DNA of 64,000 nt, from contig OY761822.1 of NCBI GenBank assembly GCA_963664945.1, positions 5,022,001-5,086,000 on the forward strand, given 5' to 3'. Shown one piece after another: positions 36,369-45,874 of this stretch (the stretch's first letter is position 1; every line of letters begins with the position of its first letter). Under the pieces are notes generated by a model. The model saw nothing but the letters and a program-made list of their open reading frames with translations, had not been told where the DNA came from and did not search any database. This DNA is from UBA6522 sp963664945. Lineage in GTDB: Bacteria; Pseudomonadota; Gammaproteobacteria; Steroidobacterales; Rariloculaceae. The translations under genes and the position numbers were made by a program.

Positions 36369-37578
36369 TGCCCCTCGGTGGTCCCGGTGCGCACGATCAT
36401 GCCATCGGCGGCGAACTGGATCCCGCCGGTGACGAGCGGCTCGCCGTCTTCCAGGGCCCCGGTGACAAATGCCTCGTCGTCGTACCGTTGCAGGACCCGT
36501 ACCGGGATGATTGTCACGGCGCCGCCGTCGCCCACCGCCCAGACCTCGTTACCGGGCTGAAGCGCCGCACGACGCACGCGGAAAAGTTTTCCGGCGCGAG
36601 CCCCTGGACTTCCACTTCCACGAATTTGCCGACCAGAAGTGGCGGGGTGCCGTTCAGCCCGGTTGCCGGCCCCAGCGGAACTCCGGCAGAAAAGGGATCG
36701 GGTACGCGCACGATCACGTCGATGGTTCGGGTTTGTTCGTCGAGCGACGCCTCGGCGCGGTCCACGTAGCCGTCCCATGCGTAGCGCGTATCGCCGTACT
36801 CGGCGATCGCGCGCGCCGCCACGCGCTGGTCGCCGTCGCCGGCCCGGAGTTCCCACAACCCCGGAATCAACGCCGCTTCCGAGTCCGGCAATGGCACAAC
36901 CACTTCGGCGGAGTCGGAGGCGAACAGGCGTCCAACAGGTTCGCCGGCCATCACGTACTGTCCCACTTCCACCGATTCCTCGCGCACAAACCCGTTGAAA
37001 GGCGCGTCCACCCGGGTACGGGACAAGGCCAACTCCGCGTCGGCGACCCGGGCTTCGTCGCGGTTCAGCGCCGCCCGCGCCGCGTCCAACTGGGGTTGCC
37101 TGAGAGTCAGGGGACGAGCCTCGGTCGGAGAGTCCGGATTCTGCCGCCGAAGCGTGTACCGCTCGTACTCGTCGCGGGCGATCGCCGCTTCCTCCTCGGC
37201 TTCAAGGATCGCCACCTGTCGGTCGGCCAGCATCGCTTCGGCTTCTCTCAATCGGTAAACGTAGTTCTCCGCTTCGATCCGGAACATCGGTTGACCAGCC
37301 TGGATCCGCCCGCCGCTCTGAAACGCGGGATTCACCCATTCGATTCGGCCGCCGACTTGCGCAGCGATGGCGATCTCGGCGCTGGGCCGAACCGTTCCCG
37401 CGCCGCGCACCGGTATGGCGCCGGAGCCGGCAATGGCCGGGGCCGTCGTCACAAACGGTGCCTGGGAGGGCAATTCGCGACTCACCGGTTCGGGCGCCAG
37501 CGACACGAGGAAGACCGCGAGCGCCAGGGAGCCGGCGATGATTCCCGCAGCCAGCAGAAGGCTTGTCGATCTGCGCAT
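36365..37578 (-). pseudogene. RND periplasmic adaptor (MFP/HlyD family) with a frameshift
   Basis: The first frame (37578 down to 36514) encodes an N-terminal membrane anchor, biotinyl-lipoyl motif (RGAGTVRPSAEIAIAAQVGG), coiled coil and barrel domain, but ends with an out-of-family tail. The expected adaptor C-terminus (VRRAALQPGNEVWAVGDGG, GALEDGEPLVTGGIQFAADGM) continues in another frame to 36365, where its stop overlaps the pump ATG. The switch falls in a GAAAAGTTTT run at about 36581-36590, consistent with loss of one base. Either the adaptor is truncated in this strain or the base is a homopolymer sequencing error. The flanking operon genes are intact. Confidence 0.85.
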
Positions 37579-37584
37579 CGTTCG

Positions 37585-39156
37585 TTATCCGGTGGAGTCC
37601 AAAGGGAGTTGCGGCCGCGGGCCCGGCGCGCCGCTTCGTTGTGCCGAGATCGCGCCGCGGCCGGTCCAGGCGCCGCCCAGGGCGCGGTGCAGCGCGAGGC
37701 GCGCAAGGCCCAGATCGCGTTCGGTGGTAGCGAGCGCCGAATTCGCGGCGACGAGAATCTGCGCGGCCGCGAGTAATTCCTCGTATCCCCCGATGCCCGA
37801 CGCGTACCGCCGTTCCCGCAGGGCGACCTCGGAGCGGGCCTCCTCGGCGACAGCGCTCAGCAAGTTGTGGCGCCGGCGGCTTGTATCCCAGGCGGCCAGG
37901 GCGGCTTCGACCTCGTTTACGGCGGTGACGACGGCACGTCCCCACGCCGCCGATGCTTCCTGATACCTGGCTTCGGCCAGGGCCACGTTGCCGCGCAACC
38001 GCGCGCCCTGGAATGCTGGGCCCAGTACGTTCATGGTCAGATTCTGGAACCACTGGTCCGGATCGAACCATTCATTGGAATCCGTGCTCTGCAGCCCGAT
38101 GGTTCCGGTAAGCGACAATGACGGCAGCAACGCCGCGCGGCTGGCGCCGAGCCGGTGGCGGGTAGCCTGTAGCCGCTGCCGGGCCGCGCCGACGTCGGGC
38201 CTCTGCACAAGCAGGTCGACCCGAACTCCGGTCGGAACGTCACCGAACGCCGGAGAGGGCGACAGGGCATCGGGCAGGTAGCCCGCCAGGTCTTCCCGGT
38301 ACCCGCCCAGCAGCACCCAGAGCCGTCCCTCCGTGCCCGCGAGTCGGCCGTCCAGTTGCGGCAGCTCCGCCCGGGCGTTTCGAAGGTCCCGGCGAACGGC
38401 GTACAGTTGGCTTGCGCCGATTAGCCCGCGGTCGTACCGGGAGGTTGCGAGCTGTTCCCGTTCCTCGAGTATTTCCGCGTTTTCGCCCGCCAGGGCGCGC
38501 TGTCGCCTCAGGTCGGCGATCTCGATATACGTGCCGATCGTTTCGGCGAGAATTCCGATGCGCGCCGCCAGGAAGTCGGACTCGGAAGCCGCCCGCTCGG
38601 CGCCGGCGGCGAGAAGCGTGCTCCGATTGCGGCCCCAGAAGTCGACTTCGTAGGCGAATTCTCCCGCGAGGGAAAACGTGGTTAGGCCCAGTTCTTCGGG
38701 AATTACCAGACCGAAGTCGCTGAATGCGCTGGCATCCAGTCCCAGTTCCTCCAACTGGGCGCCGATGCCGGCGTTGGTCGGCGTCTCGAAGTCATTGCCG
38801 CCGACCGAAGGCCGAACCAGGGGAAACGCGGCAGCGCTGGCGATGCGCGCCCCGGCCCTGGCCTGTTCGAGCCGGGCAACCGCGATGATGAGGTCGTGGT
38901 TCGAGCTCAGAACAGCCTCGACGATGCGGTCGAGAGCCGGGTCTTCGAACGACCGCCACCATTCCGCCGGCTCGTAGGTTCCTGCAGCCTGGCCGCCAGC
39001 GAACGGCTCGGACAACGCAGACTCCATCTCCGGTTCGGCATGGAACGGCGGCGGGGTCAGGGAACATGCTGCGAGAAGAGCGCAGGCGAGCGCAGGGACT
39101 AGCGACGCGACGAGAATATTGTTCGCCGAGTTCAATGATTTACGAACCAAAATCAT
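37585..39156 (-). CDS. outer-membrane efflux lipoprotein (OprM/NodT family)
   Basis: This 523-residue protein has a lipoprotein signal (ALACALLAACSLTPPP, lipobox LAAC). Two outer-membrane-efflux repeats follow with the typical WWRSFEDPALDRIVEAVLSSNHDLIIAVARLEQARAG (read in pieces) and YEVDFWGRNRSTLLAAGAE. The second half contains RPDVGAARQRLQATRHRLGA and YEELLAAAQILVAANSAL. It forms the trimeric TolC-like duct. Its position first in the operon, before the adaptor and pump genes, is less usual than last. Confidence 0.92.
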   Translation of the reverse strand: MILVRKSLNSANNILVASLVPALACALLAACSLTPPPFHAEPEMESALSEPFAGGQAAGTYEPAEWWRSFEDPALDRIVEAVLSSNHDLIIAVARLEQARAGARIASAAAFPLVRPSVGGNDFETPTNAGIGAQLEELGLDASAFSDFGLVIPEELGLTTFSLAGEFAYEVDFWGRNRSTLLAAGAERAASESDFLAARIGILAETIGTYIEIADLRRQRALAGENAEILEEREQLATSRYDRGLIGASQLYAVRRDLRNARAELPQLDGRLAGTEGRLWVLLGGYREDLAGYLPDALSPSPAFGDVPTGVRVDLLVQRPDVGAARQRLQATRHRLGASRAALLPSLSLTGTIGLQSTDSNEWFDPDQWFQNLTMNVLGPAFQGARLRGNVALAEARYQEASAAWGRAVVTAVNEVEAALAAWDTSRRRHNLLSAVAEEARSEVALRERRYASGIGGYEELLAAAQILVAANSALATTERDLGLARLALHRALGGAWTGRGAISAQRSGAPGPRPQLPLDSTG

Positions 39157-39249
39157 CGCGCAGGCATTCTAACATCTGACCAGGGAGTCCGCGCTGAGCA
39201 AAGTCGCGGTTGCATGTTCGTTTTCACCCCTGGCATTTCCGATGGTTCT

Positions 39250-40614
39250 CTAGGCCACTTCGAACAGCCGCTCTACTTCGTCGATCTGGCGCCGGTCGGC
39301 CACGAACAGGATGACGTGGTCGTCCGCCTCGATCACCGTATCGTGGTGGGCCATCAATACGTCCTCGCCGCGAACGATCGCGCTGATCGTGGCGCCCCTG
39401 GGGAGCCGAATGTCCCCGATCGCCCGGCCGACGACCCGCGACCCGCGGAAATCGCCGTGGGCGATCGCCTCGATGGCCTCGGCCGCGCCGTGGCGAAGCG
39501 AATGCACCTTGACCACATCGCCCCTGCGCACATGCGCGAGAAGCGAGCCCAGCGTGATCTGCTGAGGCGAAATGGCGATGTCGATCGTGCCGGCGGCGAC
39601 CAGGTCCGCGTAGGCCGGCTTGTTGATCAGCGCCATGACCTTGCGGGCGCCGAGGCGCTTGGCCAGCATCGCGGACAGGATGTTGGCCTCCTCCGCATCG
39701 GTGACGGCGACGAACACGTCCGCGCGGTCGATGTTCTCCTCCAGCAGCAGGTTCTCGTCGGTGGCGTCGCCGTGCAGGACGATGGCCTTGTCGAGCCGCC
39801 CGGAGATACGCCGCGCCTGCCGGTTGCCGCGCTCGATGACCTTGACCTGGTTGGAACGTTCCAGCGTCGCGGCAAGCCGGGTGCCGATATTGCCGCCTCC
39901 GGCGATGACCACCCGTCGAATGGGGTCGTCGGGCGCCCGCACCTCGCTGAGCACGGCCTGGATGTCCTTGCGCGCGGCGACGAAGAACACCTCGTCGTCC
40001 TTCTTGACCACGGTATCCCCGGTGGGAGAGATGCTCTGCCCGTCGCGGTAGATCGCCGCGACCCGGCACTCGACATTGGGGATGTGCTCCGGGATCCGGC
40101 GCAACGGACAATCGATCAGCGCGCCGCCCTCGTGGGCCCGGGCCGCCACCAGCCTCACCCGGCCCTCGGAGAACTCCAGCACCTGCAGCGCGCCGGGGAA
40201 GTGGATGAGTTCGTCGATATGCGCCGTGACAAGTTGCGCGGGGCTGATGATGATGTCCACCGGAATCCTGTCGGGCCGAAACAGCGACCGGTGCTTGGCG
40301 TACTCCCGCGACCTTATTCGTGCGATCTTGCAGGGCGTCCCGAACAGGCTCCCGGCAATCTGGCAAGCGACCATGTTGATCTCGTCGCTGTCGGTCAGCG
40401 CGATGATCATTTCCGCGTCGCCCGCCCCGGCGCGCTCGAGCACGTCGGGATGGGCTGCGTGGCCGAGCACGGTGCGCGCGTCCAGCCGCTCCTGGAACTC
40501 CCGCAACACGTCGGCGCTGTGGTCGACGATGGTGACCTCGTTGGCCTCCTCGCGGGCCAGACTGTAGGCGGCCGTGGTACCGACCTGTCCCGCACCCAAT
40601 ATCAGGATTTTCAT
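39250..40614 (-). CDS. trkA: Trk system potassium uptake regulatory protein TrkA
   Basis: This 454-residue protein has the duplicated TrkA layout: NAD-binding RCK domain 1 (KILILGAGQVGTTAAYSLA, TVLGHAAHPDVLERAG), TrkA_C domain 1, a second Rossmann domain (RRVVIAGGGNIGTRLAATLE, VLHGDATDENLLLEENID), and TrkA_C domain 2 near the end. Full length matches E. coli TrkA. It binds NAD(H)/ATP and gates TrkH, encoded at 27678-29132. It stands alone between the efflux operon and the helicase gene. Confidence 0.96.
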   Translation of the reverse strand: MKILILGAGQVGTTAAYSLAREEANEVTIVDHSADVLREFQERLDARTVLGHAAHPDVLERAGAGDAEMIIALTDSDEINMVACQIAGSLFGTPCKIARIRSREYAKHRSLFRPDRIPVDIIISPAQLVTAHIDELIHFPGALQVLEFSEGRVRLVAARAHEGGALIDCPLRRIPEHIPNVECRVAAIYRDGQSISPTGDTVVKKDDEVFFVAARKDIQAVLSEVRAPDDPIRRVVIAGGGNIGTRLAATLERSNQVKVIERGNRQARRISGRLDKAIVLHGDATDENLLLEENIDRADVFVAVTDAEEANILSAMLAKRLGARKVMALINKPAYADLVAAGTIDIAISPQQITLGSLLAHVRRGDVVKVHSLRHGAAEAIEAIAHGDFRGSRVVGRAIGDIRLPRGATISAIVRGEDVLMAHHDTVIEADDHVILFVADRRQIDEVERLFEVA

Positions 40615-40774
40615 GGTGGGATGACGCGCGAGGGGGCGTTAGCAGCCCGTGGCAAGAGCCCCGCTGCATTCGATCGGCGACGCATCCCGGCTGAACTGCG
40701 TTGCCCGTCGGTCAGATATGCCCAATATTCTCCCTCCTCGCGCCTCCTAATTCTCCCTCCTCGCGCATCCTAGT

Positions 40775-43060
40775 TTACATCAGCTCCAGTTTGGCGTAGG
40801 CCAACACCAGCCACTTGGTCCCGGCGGTCTCGAAATTCACCTGCACCCGGGCGTGCGAGCCGCTGCCCTCCCAGGCGAGAACGACACCGTCTCCGAACTT
40901 GGGGTGGCGGACGCGCTGGCCGAGGCGCATGGGCGCGTCATCCCCGCCGGACATTCCAGGGGGCAGTCCCCCGGACGCCCCCCCGGGCGCTCCCCTGGAC
41001 ATCCCGCCGGCCGGCCCACCGTACCGGTCTCCGGGCCGCCCGCCGTACCTCTCGCCGGACCGCTTACCGAATCGTTCGCCTCGCTGCCCGCGGCGATAGA
41101 CCGGCCGGGATACCGTCATTCGCTGCCCCATGTCCTCCAGCAGGTTGTGGGGAATCTCGCGGATGAACCGGGACGGGGTGGTGTACCGGTAACTGCCGTG
41201 CAGCCGGCGCTGTTCGGCATGGGTCAGGTACAGCTTGCGCTGCGCCCGGGTCAGGCCCACGTAGCATAGCCGCCGCTCCTCTTCCAGCCCGCCCACATCG
41301 TCGATGGAGCGCGAATGGGGAAACAGGCCCTCTTCGAGCCCGCAAACGAAGACCAGCGGGAACTCCAGGCCCTTGGCCGAATGAAGGGTCATGAGCTGGA
41401 CCGCTTCCTGGCCGGAGCCGGCCTGGGATTCGCCGGATTCGAGCACGGCGTAGGACAGGAATTCGTCCAGCGGCGACAGTTCCGAGTCGTCGTCGCGTAT
41501 CAGGCCGAGGGCGGAGTTGACCAGTTCCTCCAGGTTCTCCACTCTCGCTTCGGCCGTTTCGTTGCCGGCCCGTCCGTGATGGGCGAGCAGGCCGCTCGCC
41601 TCGGTGACCTGGCTCACCTGCTCGTGGAGAACCAGGTCCCGGGTGTCGGCACCCAGGTTGTCCACCAGTTCCAGGAAGCCCCCTATCGCCCGTTTTGCGC
41701 GGCTTGCCAGGCGGCCGTCGCGGAGGCAGTCCCGGGCGCCGGACCAGAGGCTGGTTCCGGATTCGGCCGCGCACGCACGGACCGCGTCCATGGTCTTGGC
41801 CCCCACGCCCCTAGGCGGCATGTTGACCACCCGGTCGAAGGAGGCGTCGTCGTGCCGGTTGGCGATCAGGCGCAGGTAGGCCAGCGCATCCTTGATCTCG
41901 GCGCGCTCGAAGAACCGCAATCCGCCGTACACCTTGTAAGGGATGCCGGCGGCCAGAAGCGCCTCTTCGAACACCCTCGACTGAGCATTGGACCGGTAAA
42001 GCACCGCAGCCTCGTCGCGCCGATGTCCCCCCGCGAGGTATTCGCGGATTCGGTCGATGACGAAGTCCGCCTCGTCGTGTTCGTTGAGCGCGGCATAGAG
42101 CGTGATCGGGTCCCCGGCCTTGCCTTCGGTCCACAGGTTTTTTCCCAACCGCATCGCGTTGTGGGCAATGACGGCATTGGCGGCGTTCAGGATGTTGCCG
42201 GTCGAGCGGTAATTCTGCTCCAGGCGCACCACGCGGGTGCCGGTGAAGTCGCGCTGGAAACCCTGGAGATGCTCCATCCGCGCACCGCGCCAGCGGAATA
42301 TGGACTGATCGTCGTCGCCCACCACGAACGGCGCGTCCGTGGATCCGGCCAGGAGCTTCATCGACCGGTACTGGATCGTGTTGGTGTCCTGGAATTCATC
42401 CACCAGGACATGCCGGAACCGTTGCTGGTACTGTTCCCGCAACTCCGGCCGCTGCTCGAGCAATTCCAGCGCGCGCAGCAGCAATTCGCCGAAATCCACC
42501 ACCGAAGACGCGGCGCACACCTTTTCGTAGCGCGCGTAGAGGTCGATGAGTTGCCTGCGCCGCGATTGGCCCTCATCGTCGACTCGTGCGGGGCGCAGAC
42601 CCTCGTCCTTCTGGCGACCGATGAACCACTGTATCTCCCGCGGCGACATCTCCTTTTCGTCGATGCCGAGACTCTTAAGCAGTCGACGAATCAGGCGTAG
42701 TTGGTCTTCCGAGTCGATGATCTGGAAGCCCTCCGCCAGCCCGGCCTCGCGCCAGTGGATCCGCAACAGCCGGTGCGCCAGGCCATGAAATGTGCCGATC
42801 CAGAAGTGGCGGGTCGGGAATCCCAGCAGGTCCTCGATCCGATGACGCATTTCCCAGGCCGCCTTATTGGTGAAGGTGACCGCGAAGAGATGCTGGGGCA
42901 TGACCTCCTCGACGAGGATCAGCCAGGCGATGCGATGCACGAGTACGCGGGTCTTGCCGCTGCCGGCCCCGGCCAGCACCAGCACCGGCCGTCCGGGAGG
43001 CGTGGTCACCGCCTCTCGTTGCGCGTCGTTCAGCGGATCGAGAATTGCGGCGACGTCCAC
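40775..43060 (-). CDS. uvrD: ATP-dependent DNA helicase UvrD/Rep family (helicase II)
   Basis: This 761-residue SF1A helicase uses a GTG start at 43060, preceded by AGGA at proper spacing, giving VDVAAILDPLNDAQREAV like E. coli UvrD. Motifs are complete: Walker A LVLAGAGSGKTRVLVHRI, motif II VDEFQDTNTIQYR, GDDDQSIFRWRGA, LEQNYRSTGNILNAAN and VQLMTLHSAKGLEFPLVF. Between the helicase core and the C-terminal Tudor-like domain (GQRVRHPKFGDGVVLAWEG) lies an unusual 60-residue linker rich in Gly, Arg and Pro (GERYGGRPGDRYGGPAGGM). It works in nucleotide excision and mismatch repair. Confidence 0.94.
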   Translation of the reverse strand: MDVAAILDPLNDAQREAVTTPPGRPVLVLAGAGSGKTRVLVHRIAWLILVEEVMPQHLFAVTFTNKAAWEMRHRIEDLLGFPTRHFWIGTFHGLAHRLLRIHWREAGLAEGFQIIDSEDQLRLIRRLLKSLGIDEKEMSPREIQWFIGRQKDEGLRPARVDDEGQSRRRQLIDLYARYEKVCAASSVVDFGELLLRALELLEQRPELREQYQQRFRHVLVDEFQDTNTIQYRSMKLLAGSTDAPFVVGDDDQSIFRWRGARMEHLQGFQRDFTGTRVVRLEQNYRSTGNILNAANAVIAHNAMRLGKNLWTEGKAGDPITLYAALNEHDEADFVIDRIREYLAGGHRRDEAAVLYRSNAQSRVFEEALLAAGIPYKVYGGLRFFERAEIKDALAYLRLIANRHDDASFDRVVNMPPRGVGAKTMDAVRACAAESGTSLWSGARDCLRDGRLASRAKRAIGGFLELVDNLGADTRDLVLHEQVSQVTEASGLLAHHGRAGNETAEARVENLEELVNSALGLIRDDDSELSPLDEFLSYAVLESGESQAGSGQEAVQLMTLHSAKGLEFPLVFVCGLEEGLFPHSRSIDDVGGLEEERRLCYVGLTRAQRKLYLTHAEQRRLHGSYRYTTPSRFIREIPHNLLEDMGQRMTVSRPVYRRGQRGERFGKRSGERYGGRPGDRYGGPAGGMSRGAPGGASGGLPPGMSGGDDAPMRLGQRVRHPKFGDGVVLAWEGSGSHARVQVNFETAGTKWLVLAYAKLELM

Positions 43061-43143
43061 TTCGAATCCTGGAATTTCATCCAACGGATACGTCAATTCG
43101 AGTTGGATGGAGCATTTGGGATTGGACTCGGGCTGCCGACCGG

Positions 43144-44058
43144 CTACTCCGGCCAGAAGATGGAAATGTAACGATCGATCAGCAGGAAGCTGAAAAGCGC
43201 CGCCAGGTAGGTGATGGAGAAGTTGAACGTCCTCATGGCCAACCTGCCGTCGTCGGCGTACTTCAGGCGGATCGCGTGATAGAGAAACCCGCCGCCGAGA
43301 AGCACCGCGGCAAACAGGTAGAGCATGCCGCTCATGCCGGTCAGGTAGGGGAGCAGGGTGATCAGGATCAGCAGGCAGGTGTAATACAGCACGAACGACT
43401 TGGTGAACTCGGGACCGTGGGTGACCGGCAGCATCGGCACGCCGGCACGGACATAGTCTTCCTTGCGGGCCACCGCCAGCGCCCAGAAGTGCGGCGGCGT
43501 CCACGTGAAGATGATCAGGAACAGCAGTAATGCGTAGCCGCTGATCTCGTTGGTCACGGCGGTCCAGCCCAGCAGGGGCGGCGCCGCACCGGCCGCACCG
43601 CCGATGACGATGTTCTGGGGTGTCGCCCGCTTCAGATACACGGTGTAGATCAGCGCATACCCGACCAGGGACATAAACGTCAGTGCCGCCGTCAGCGGGT
43701 TCACCAGCAGGACCAGGATGCAGATGCCCGCCAGGCCCAGAACCATGGCAAAGGCGATGGCATCGCGCTCCTCGATTCGACCGGTGGGCAGGGGGCGATG
43801 GCGGGTCCTGGCCATCTTCGCGTCCAGGCGCTGGTCGAGCACGTGGTTCAGGGTTGCGCCGCAGGCCGAGGCCAGCCCGATGCCGAGGCTTGCGAAGAGC
43901 AGGATCTGCCACGAAACCATGCCCGGCCGGGCCAGCAGCATGCCCACGATGGCCGTGAACACCAGCAGCTTGACGACGCCCGGCTTGGTCAGCGCATAGT
44001 AGTCCCGCCACTGGGCGGGCAGGCGCTCACTGGTAATGTCCAATTCTCTGGTTTGCAT
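43144..44058 (-). CDS. cyoE: protoheme IX farnesyltransferase (heme O synthase)
   Basis: This 304-residue, eight- to nine-helix UbiA-family prenyltransferase carries the family aspartate motifs NHVLDQRLDAKMARTRHRPL and a second cluster around YVRAGVPMLPVTHG. It farnesylates heme B to heme O in the inner membrane, the first step toward heme A of cytochrome c oxidase. Its start overlaps the end of the heme A synthase gene by 32 bases, indicating an operon of heme A biosynthesis. Confidence 0.95.
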   Translation of the reverse strand: MQTRELDITSERLPAQWRDYYALTKPGVVKLLVFTAIVGMLLARPGMVSWQILLFASLGIGLASACGATLNHVLDQRLDAKMARTRHRPLPTGRIEERDAIAFAMVLGLAGICILVLLVNPLTAALTFMSLVGYALIYTVYLKRATPQNIVIGGAAGAAPPLLGWTAVTNEISGYALLLFLIIFTWTPPHFWALAVARKEDYVRAGVPMLPVTHGPEFTKSFVLYYTCLLILITLLPYLTGMSGMLYLFAAVLLGGGFLYHAIRLKYADDGRLAMRTFNFSITYLAALFSFLLIDRYISIFWPE

Positions 44059-45127
44059 TCAGAACCGCCAAAAGCAACAGTGCCGCCACCCCGTTGTGCG
44101 CAACGGCGATGGACAGGGGAACACTGTAGATGATTATGCTCGCGCCGAGTACCAACTGCACCCCGAGCGCGCCCAATACCGCGATGCCGTCCGGCCTCAG
44201 TCGAGGCCGCCGCGCCATCGTCCACCCCAACAGGCCCAGCATGATCGTCGCCGCAATGGCGCCGAGCCTGTGGCTGAAGTGAATCGCGACCCGGGCGGGA
44301 TTGTCCAATACCCCGCCCTCGTAGTCCACGCCCAATTCCCGCCAGAGCACGAAGCCCTCGCGGAAGTCGGTCACCGGCGGCCACCAGCGGGTCTGGCAGG
44401 TGGGGAAATCCGGGCAGGCCAGCGCCGCGTAGTTGGCGCTGGTCCAGCCGCCCAGAGCGATTTGCACGACCAGCACGGTGGCACCGGCCAGAGCCAGACG
44501 CCTGAGCGTGGTGGCCGCTCGCGCGGCGACCGGTTTGGGGGCCGGTCCATTCTCCAGACCGGAGATCGGTCCTGACGTTCTTGAGGCGATTGGCCCGTCC
44601 ACCGTTCCGTCGGCCCGGTTGGCCGTCAACGTGAATGCCCCGCCGGCCATCGACGAGAGCGCCCGCCGCCAGTCCCCGAGCCAGAACAGCAGCCCCAGCG
44701 TCGTCAGGCCGCCCAGCAGGTGCGCCATCACGATCACCGGTTGCAGCAACAGCGTGACAGTCCACATGCCCAGCAGGCCTTGGAAAATCACGACCGCCAG
44801 CAGGACGTAGGCAAGGCGCGTGGGTTGTTCGGGATCCCGCCGGTTCAACCAGGCCACCCCGGCCATGATCAGGCAGATCAGTCCCAGCCCCGTGGCCAGG
44901 TAGCGGTGGATCATTTCGCGCCATGCCTTGCCCACGTCCAGCGGCCGCTCCGGGAATGCCTCCGCGGCCACCCGGGTACTCTCGGTGACGACGAGTTGCC
45001 CATAGCAGCCGGGCCAGTCCGGACAGCCCAGCCCGGCGTCCGTAAGGCGCACCCAGGCGCCGATGACCACGACCAGCAGGGCCAGCAGCGTGCCGATGCG
45101 CGCGAGGCGGAGATATGATTTTTTCAT
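44027..45127 (-). CDS. ctaA: heme A synthase (CtaA/COX15)
   Basis: This 366-residue membrane protein has the COX15/CtaA pattern: GAWVRLTDAGLGCPDWPGCYGQ at the first helix (read in two halves), MIHRYLATGLGLICL with heme-ligand His, a repeated GGWTSANYAALACPDFPTC, and IHFSHRLGAIAATIML with the second His set. It oxidises heme O to heme A. A loop of about 50 residues in the middle (DGTVDGPIASRTSGPISG) is longer than usual. It is co-transcribed with cyoE. No cytochrome oxidase subunits are in the window. Confidence 0.94.
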   Translation of the reverse strand: MKKSYLRLARIGTLLALLVVVIGAWVRLTDAGLGCPDWPGCYGQLVVTESTRVAAEAFPERPLDVGKAWREMIHRYLATGLGLICLIMAGVAWLNRRDPEQPTRLAYVLLAVVIFQGLLGMWTVTLLLQPVIVMAHLLGGLTTLGLLFWLGDWRRALSSMAGGAFTLTANRADGTVDGPIASRTSGPISGLENGPAPKPVAARAATTLRRLALAGATVLVVQIALGGWTSANYAALACPDFPTCQTRWWPPVTDFREGFVLWRELGVDYEGGVLDNPARVAIHFSHRLGAIAATIMLGLLGWTMARRPRLRPDGIAVLGALGVQLVLGASIIIYSVPLSIAVAHNGVAALLLLAVLNANQRIGHYQ

Positions 45128-45220
45128 GGACCGGCCTCTTCCCGTCCTTCCTCGGCGACGAAAGCAGAATCACACGTGGATACGTACTACGACGTCCGCG
45201 ACAACCCGGCGCAATATGAA

Positions 45221-45790
45221 TTATCGTCGCCAGTGCCGCCCATTGCGAACTTGCCTCAGGATGTAACGCGAGAACGACGGAACCGGCGATGTGCAGCGGT
45301 ACATCGAATCCAGCGACACGATCCCGGCCCGAAGCAGCGATTCAAAGCACTTTCCGGGCTGGGCGTCGAACCGTGTGTCCCACTCCTTGCGGGTGACGGG
45401 ATCGAGTTGCCGGGCGGCGGAGCCGATCGCCCGGCATGCGTCCGACTCTCTGGCGCCGCTGTCGGCCGCCATGAGCCGATGCAGCGCCGCGACTATTTCA
45501 AGCGGCGTACGCGACGCGGCCAGCCGGTCCTCGTAATATTCGTCCCGCTGCCGGTGCCCGATGGCAATGGCGTCGTTCAGGGGGGGCGCTGTCCAGATCG
45601 GGCGTCTTCTGGCGGAGAAGTACATTACGCCGGTCCCGGGCACGACCTCCAGACGCCTGCACAACTCGGCGATCAGGGCGGTCTTGCCGCTGCCAGGCGC
45701 GCCCTGGATGAGAAACGTGCGACCCTTGGGGCCGTCGGGTGGCGCGCTTTCAGCGGCACGGGCGATCCGACCGATCTCCTCCCCGCGCAT
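45221..45790 (-). CDS. P-loop ATPase of unknown role
   Basis: This 189-residue protein has a Walker A motif IQGAPGSGKTALIAEL near residue 30 and a C-terminal SPVPSFSRYILRQVRNG, which resembles the 'IPSM..YLL' tail of a family of small AAA ATP-binding proteins. No clear Walker B was identified. It may be a shortened member or a domain fragment; the gene sits alone between the heme A operon and bioC. Function unknown. Confidence 0.65.
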   Translation of the reverse strand: MRGEEIGRIARAAESAPPDGPKGRTFLIQGAPGSGKTALIAELCRRLEVVPGTGVMYFSARRRPIWTAPPLNDAIAIGHRQRDEYYEDRLAASRTPLEIVAALHRLMAADSGARESDACRAIGSAARQLDPVTRKEWDTRFDAQPGKCFESLLRAGIVSLDSMYRCTSPVPSFSRYILRQVRNGRHWRR

Positions 45791-45874
45791 GAGGGAATCT
45801 TCCGCCAGCGAATGGAGGGCTCATCCGGGCATGGACAGAAACCGGCGGGCGCCGCCGGCGCCGGGGTGTCTCAC

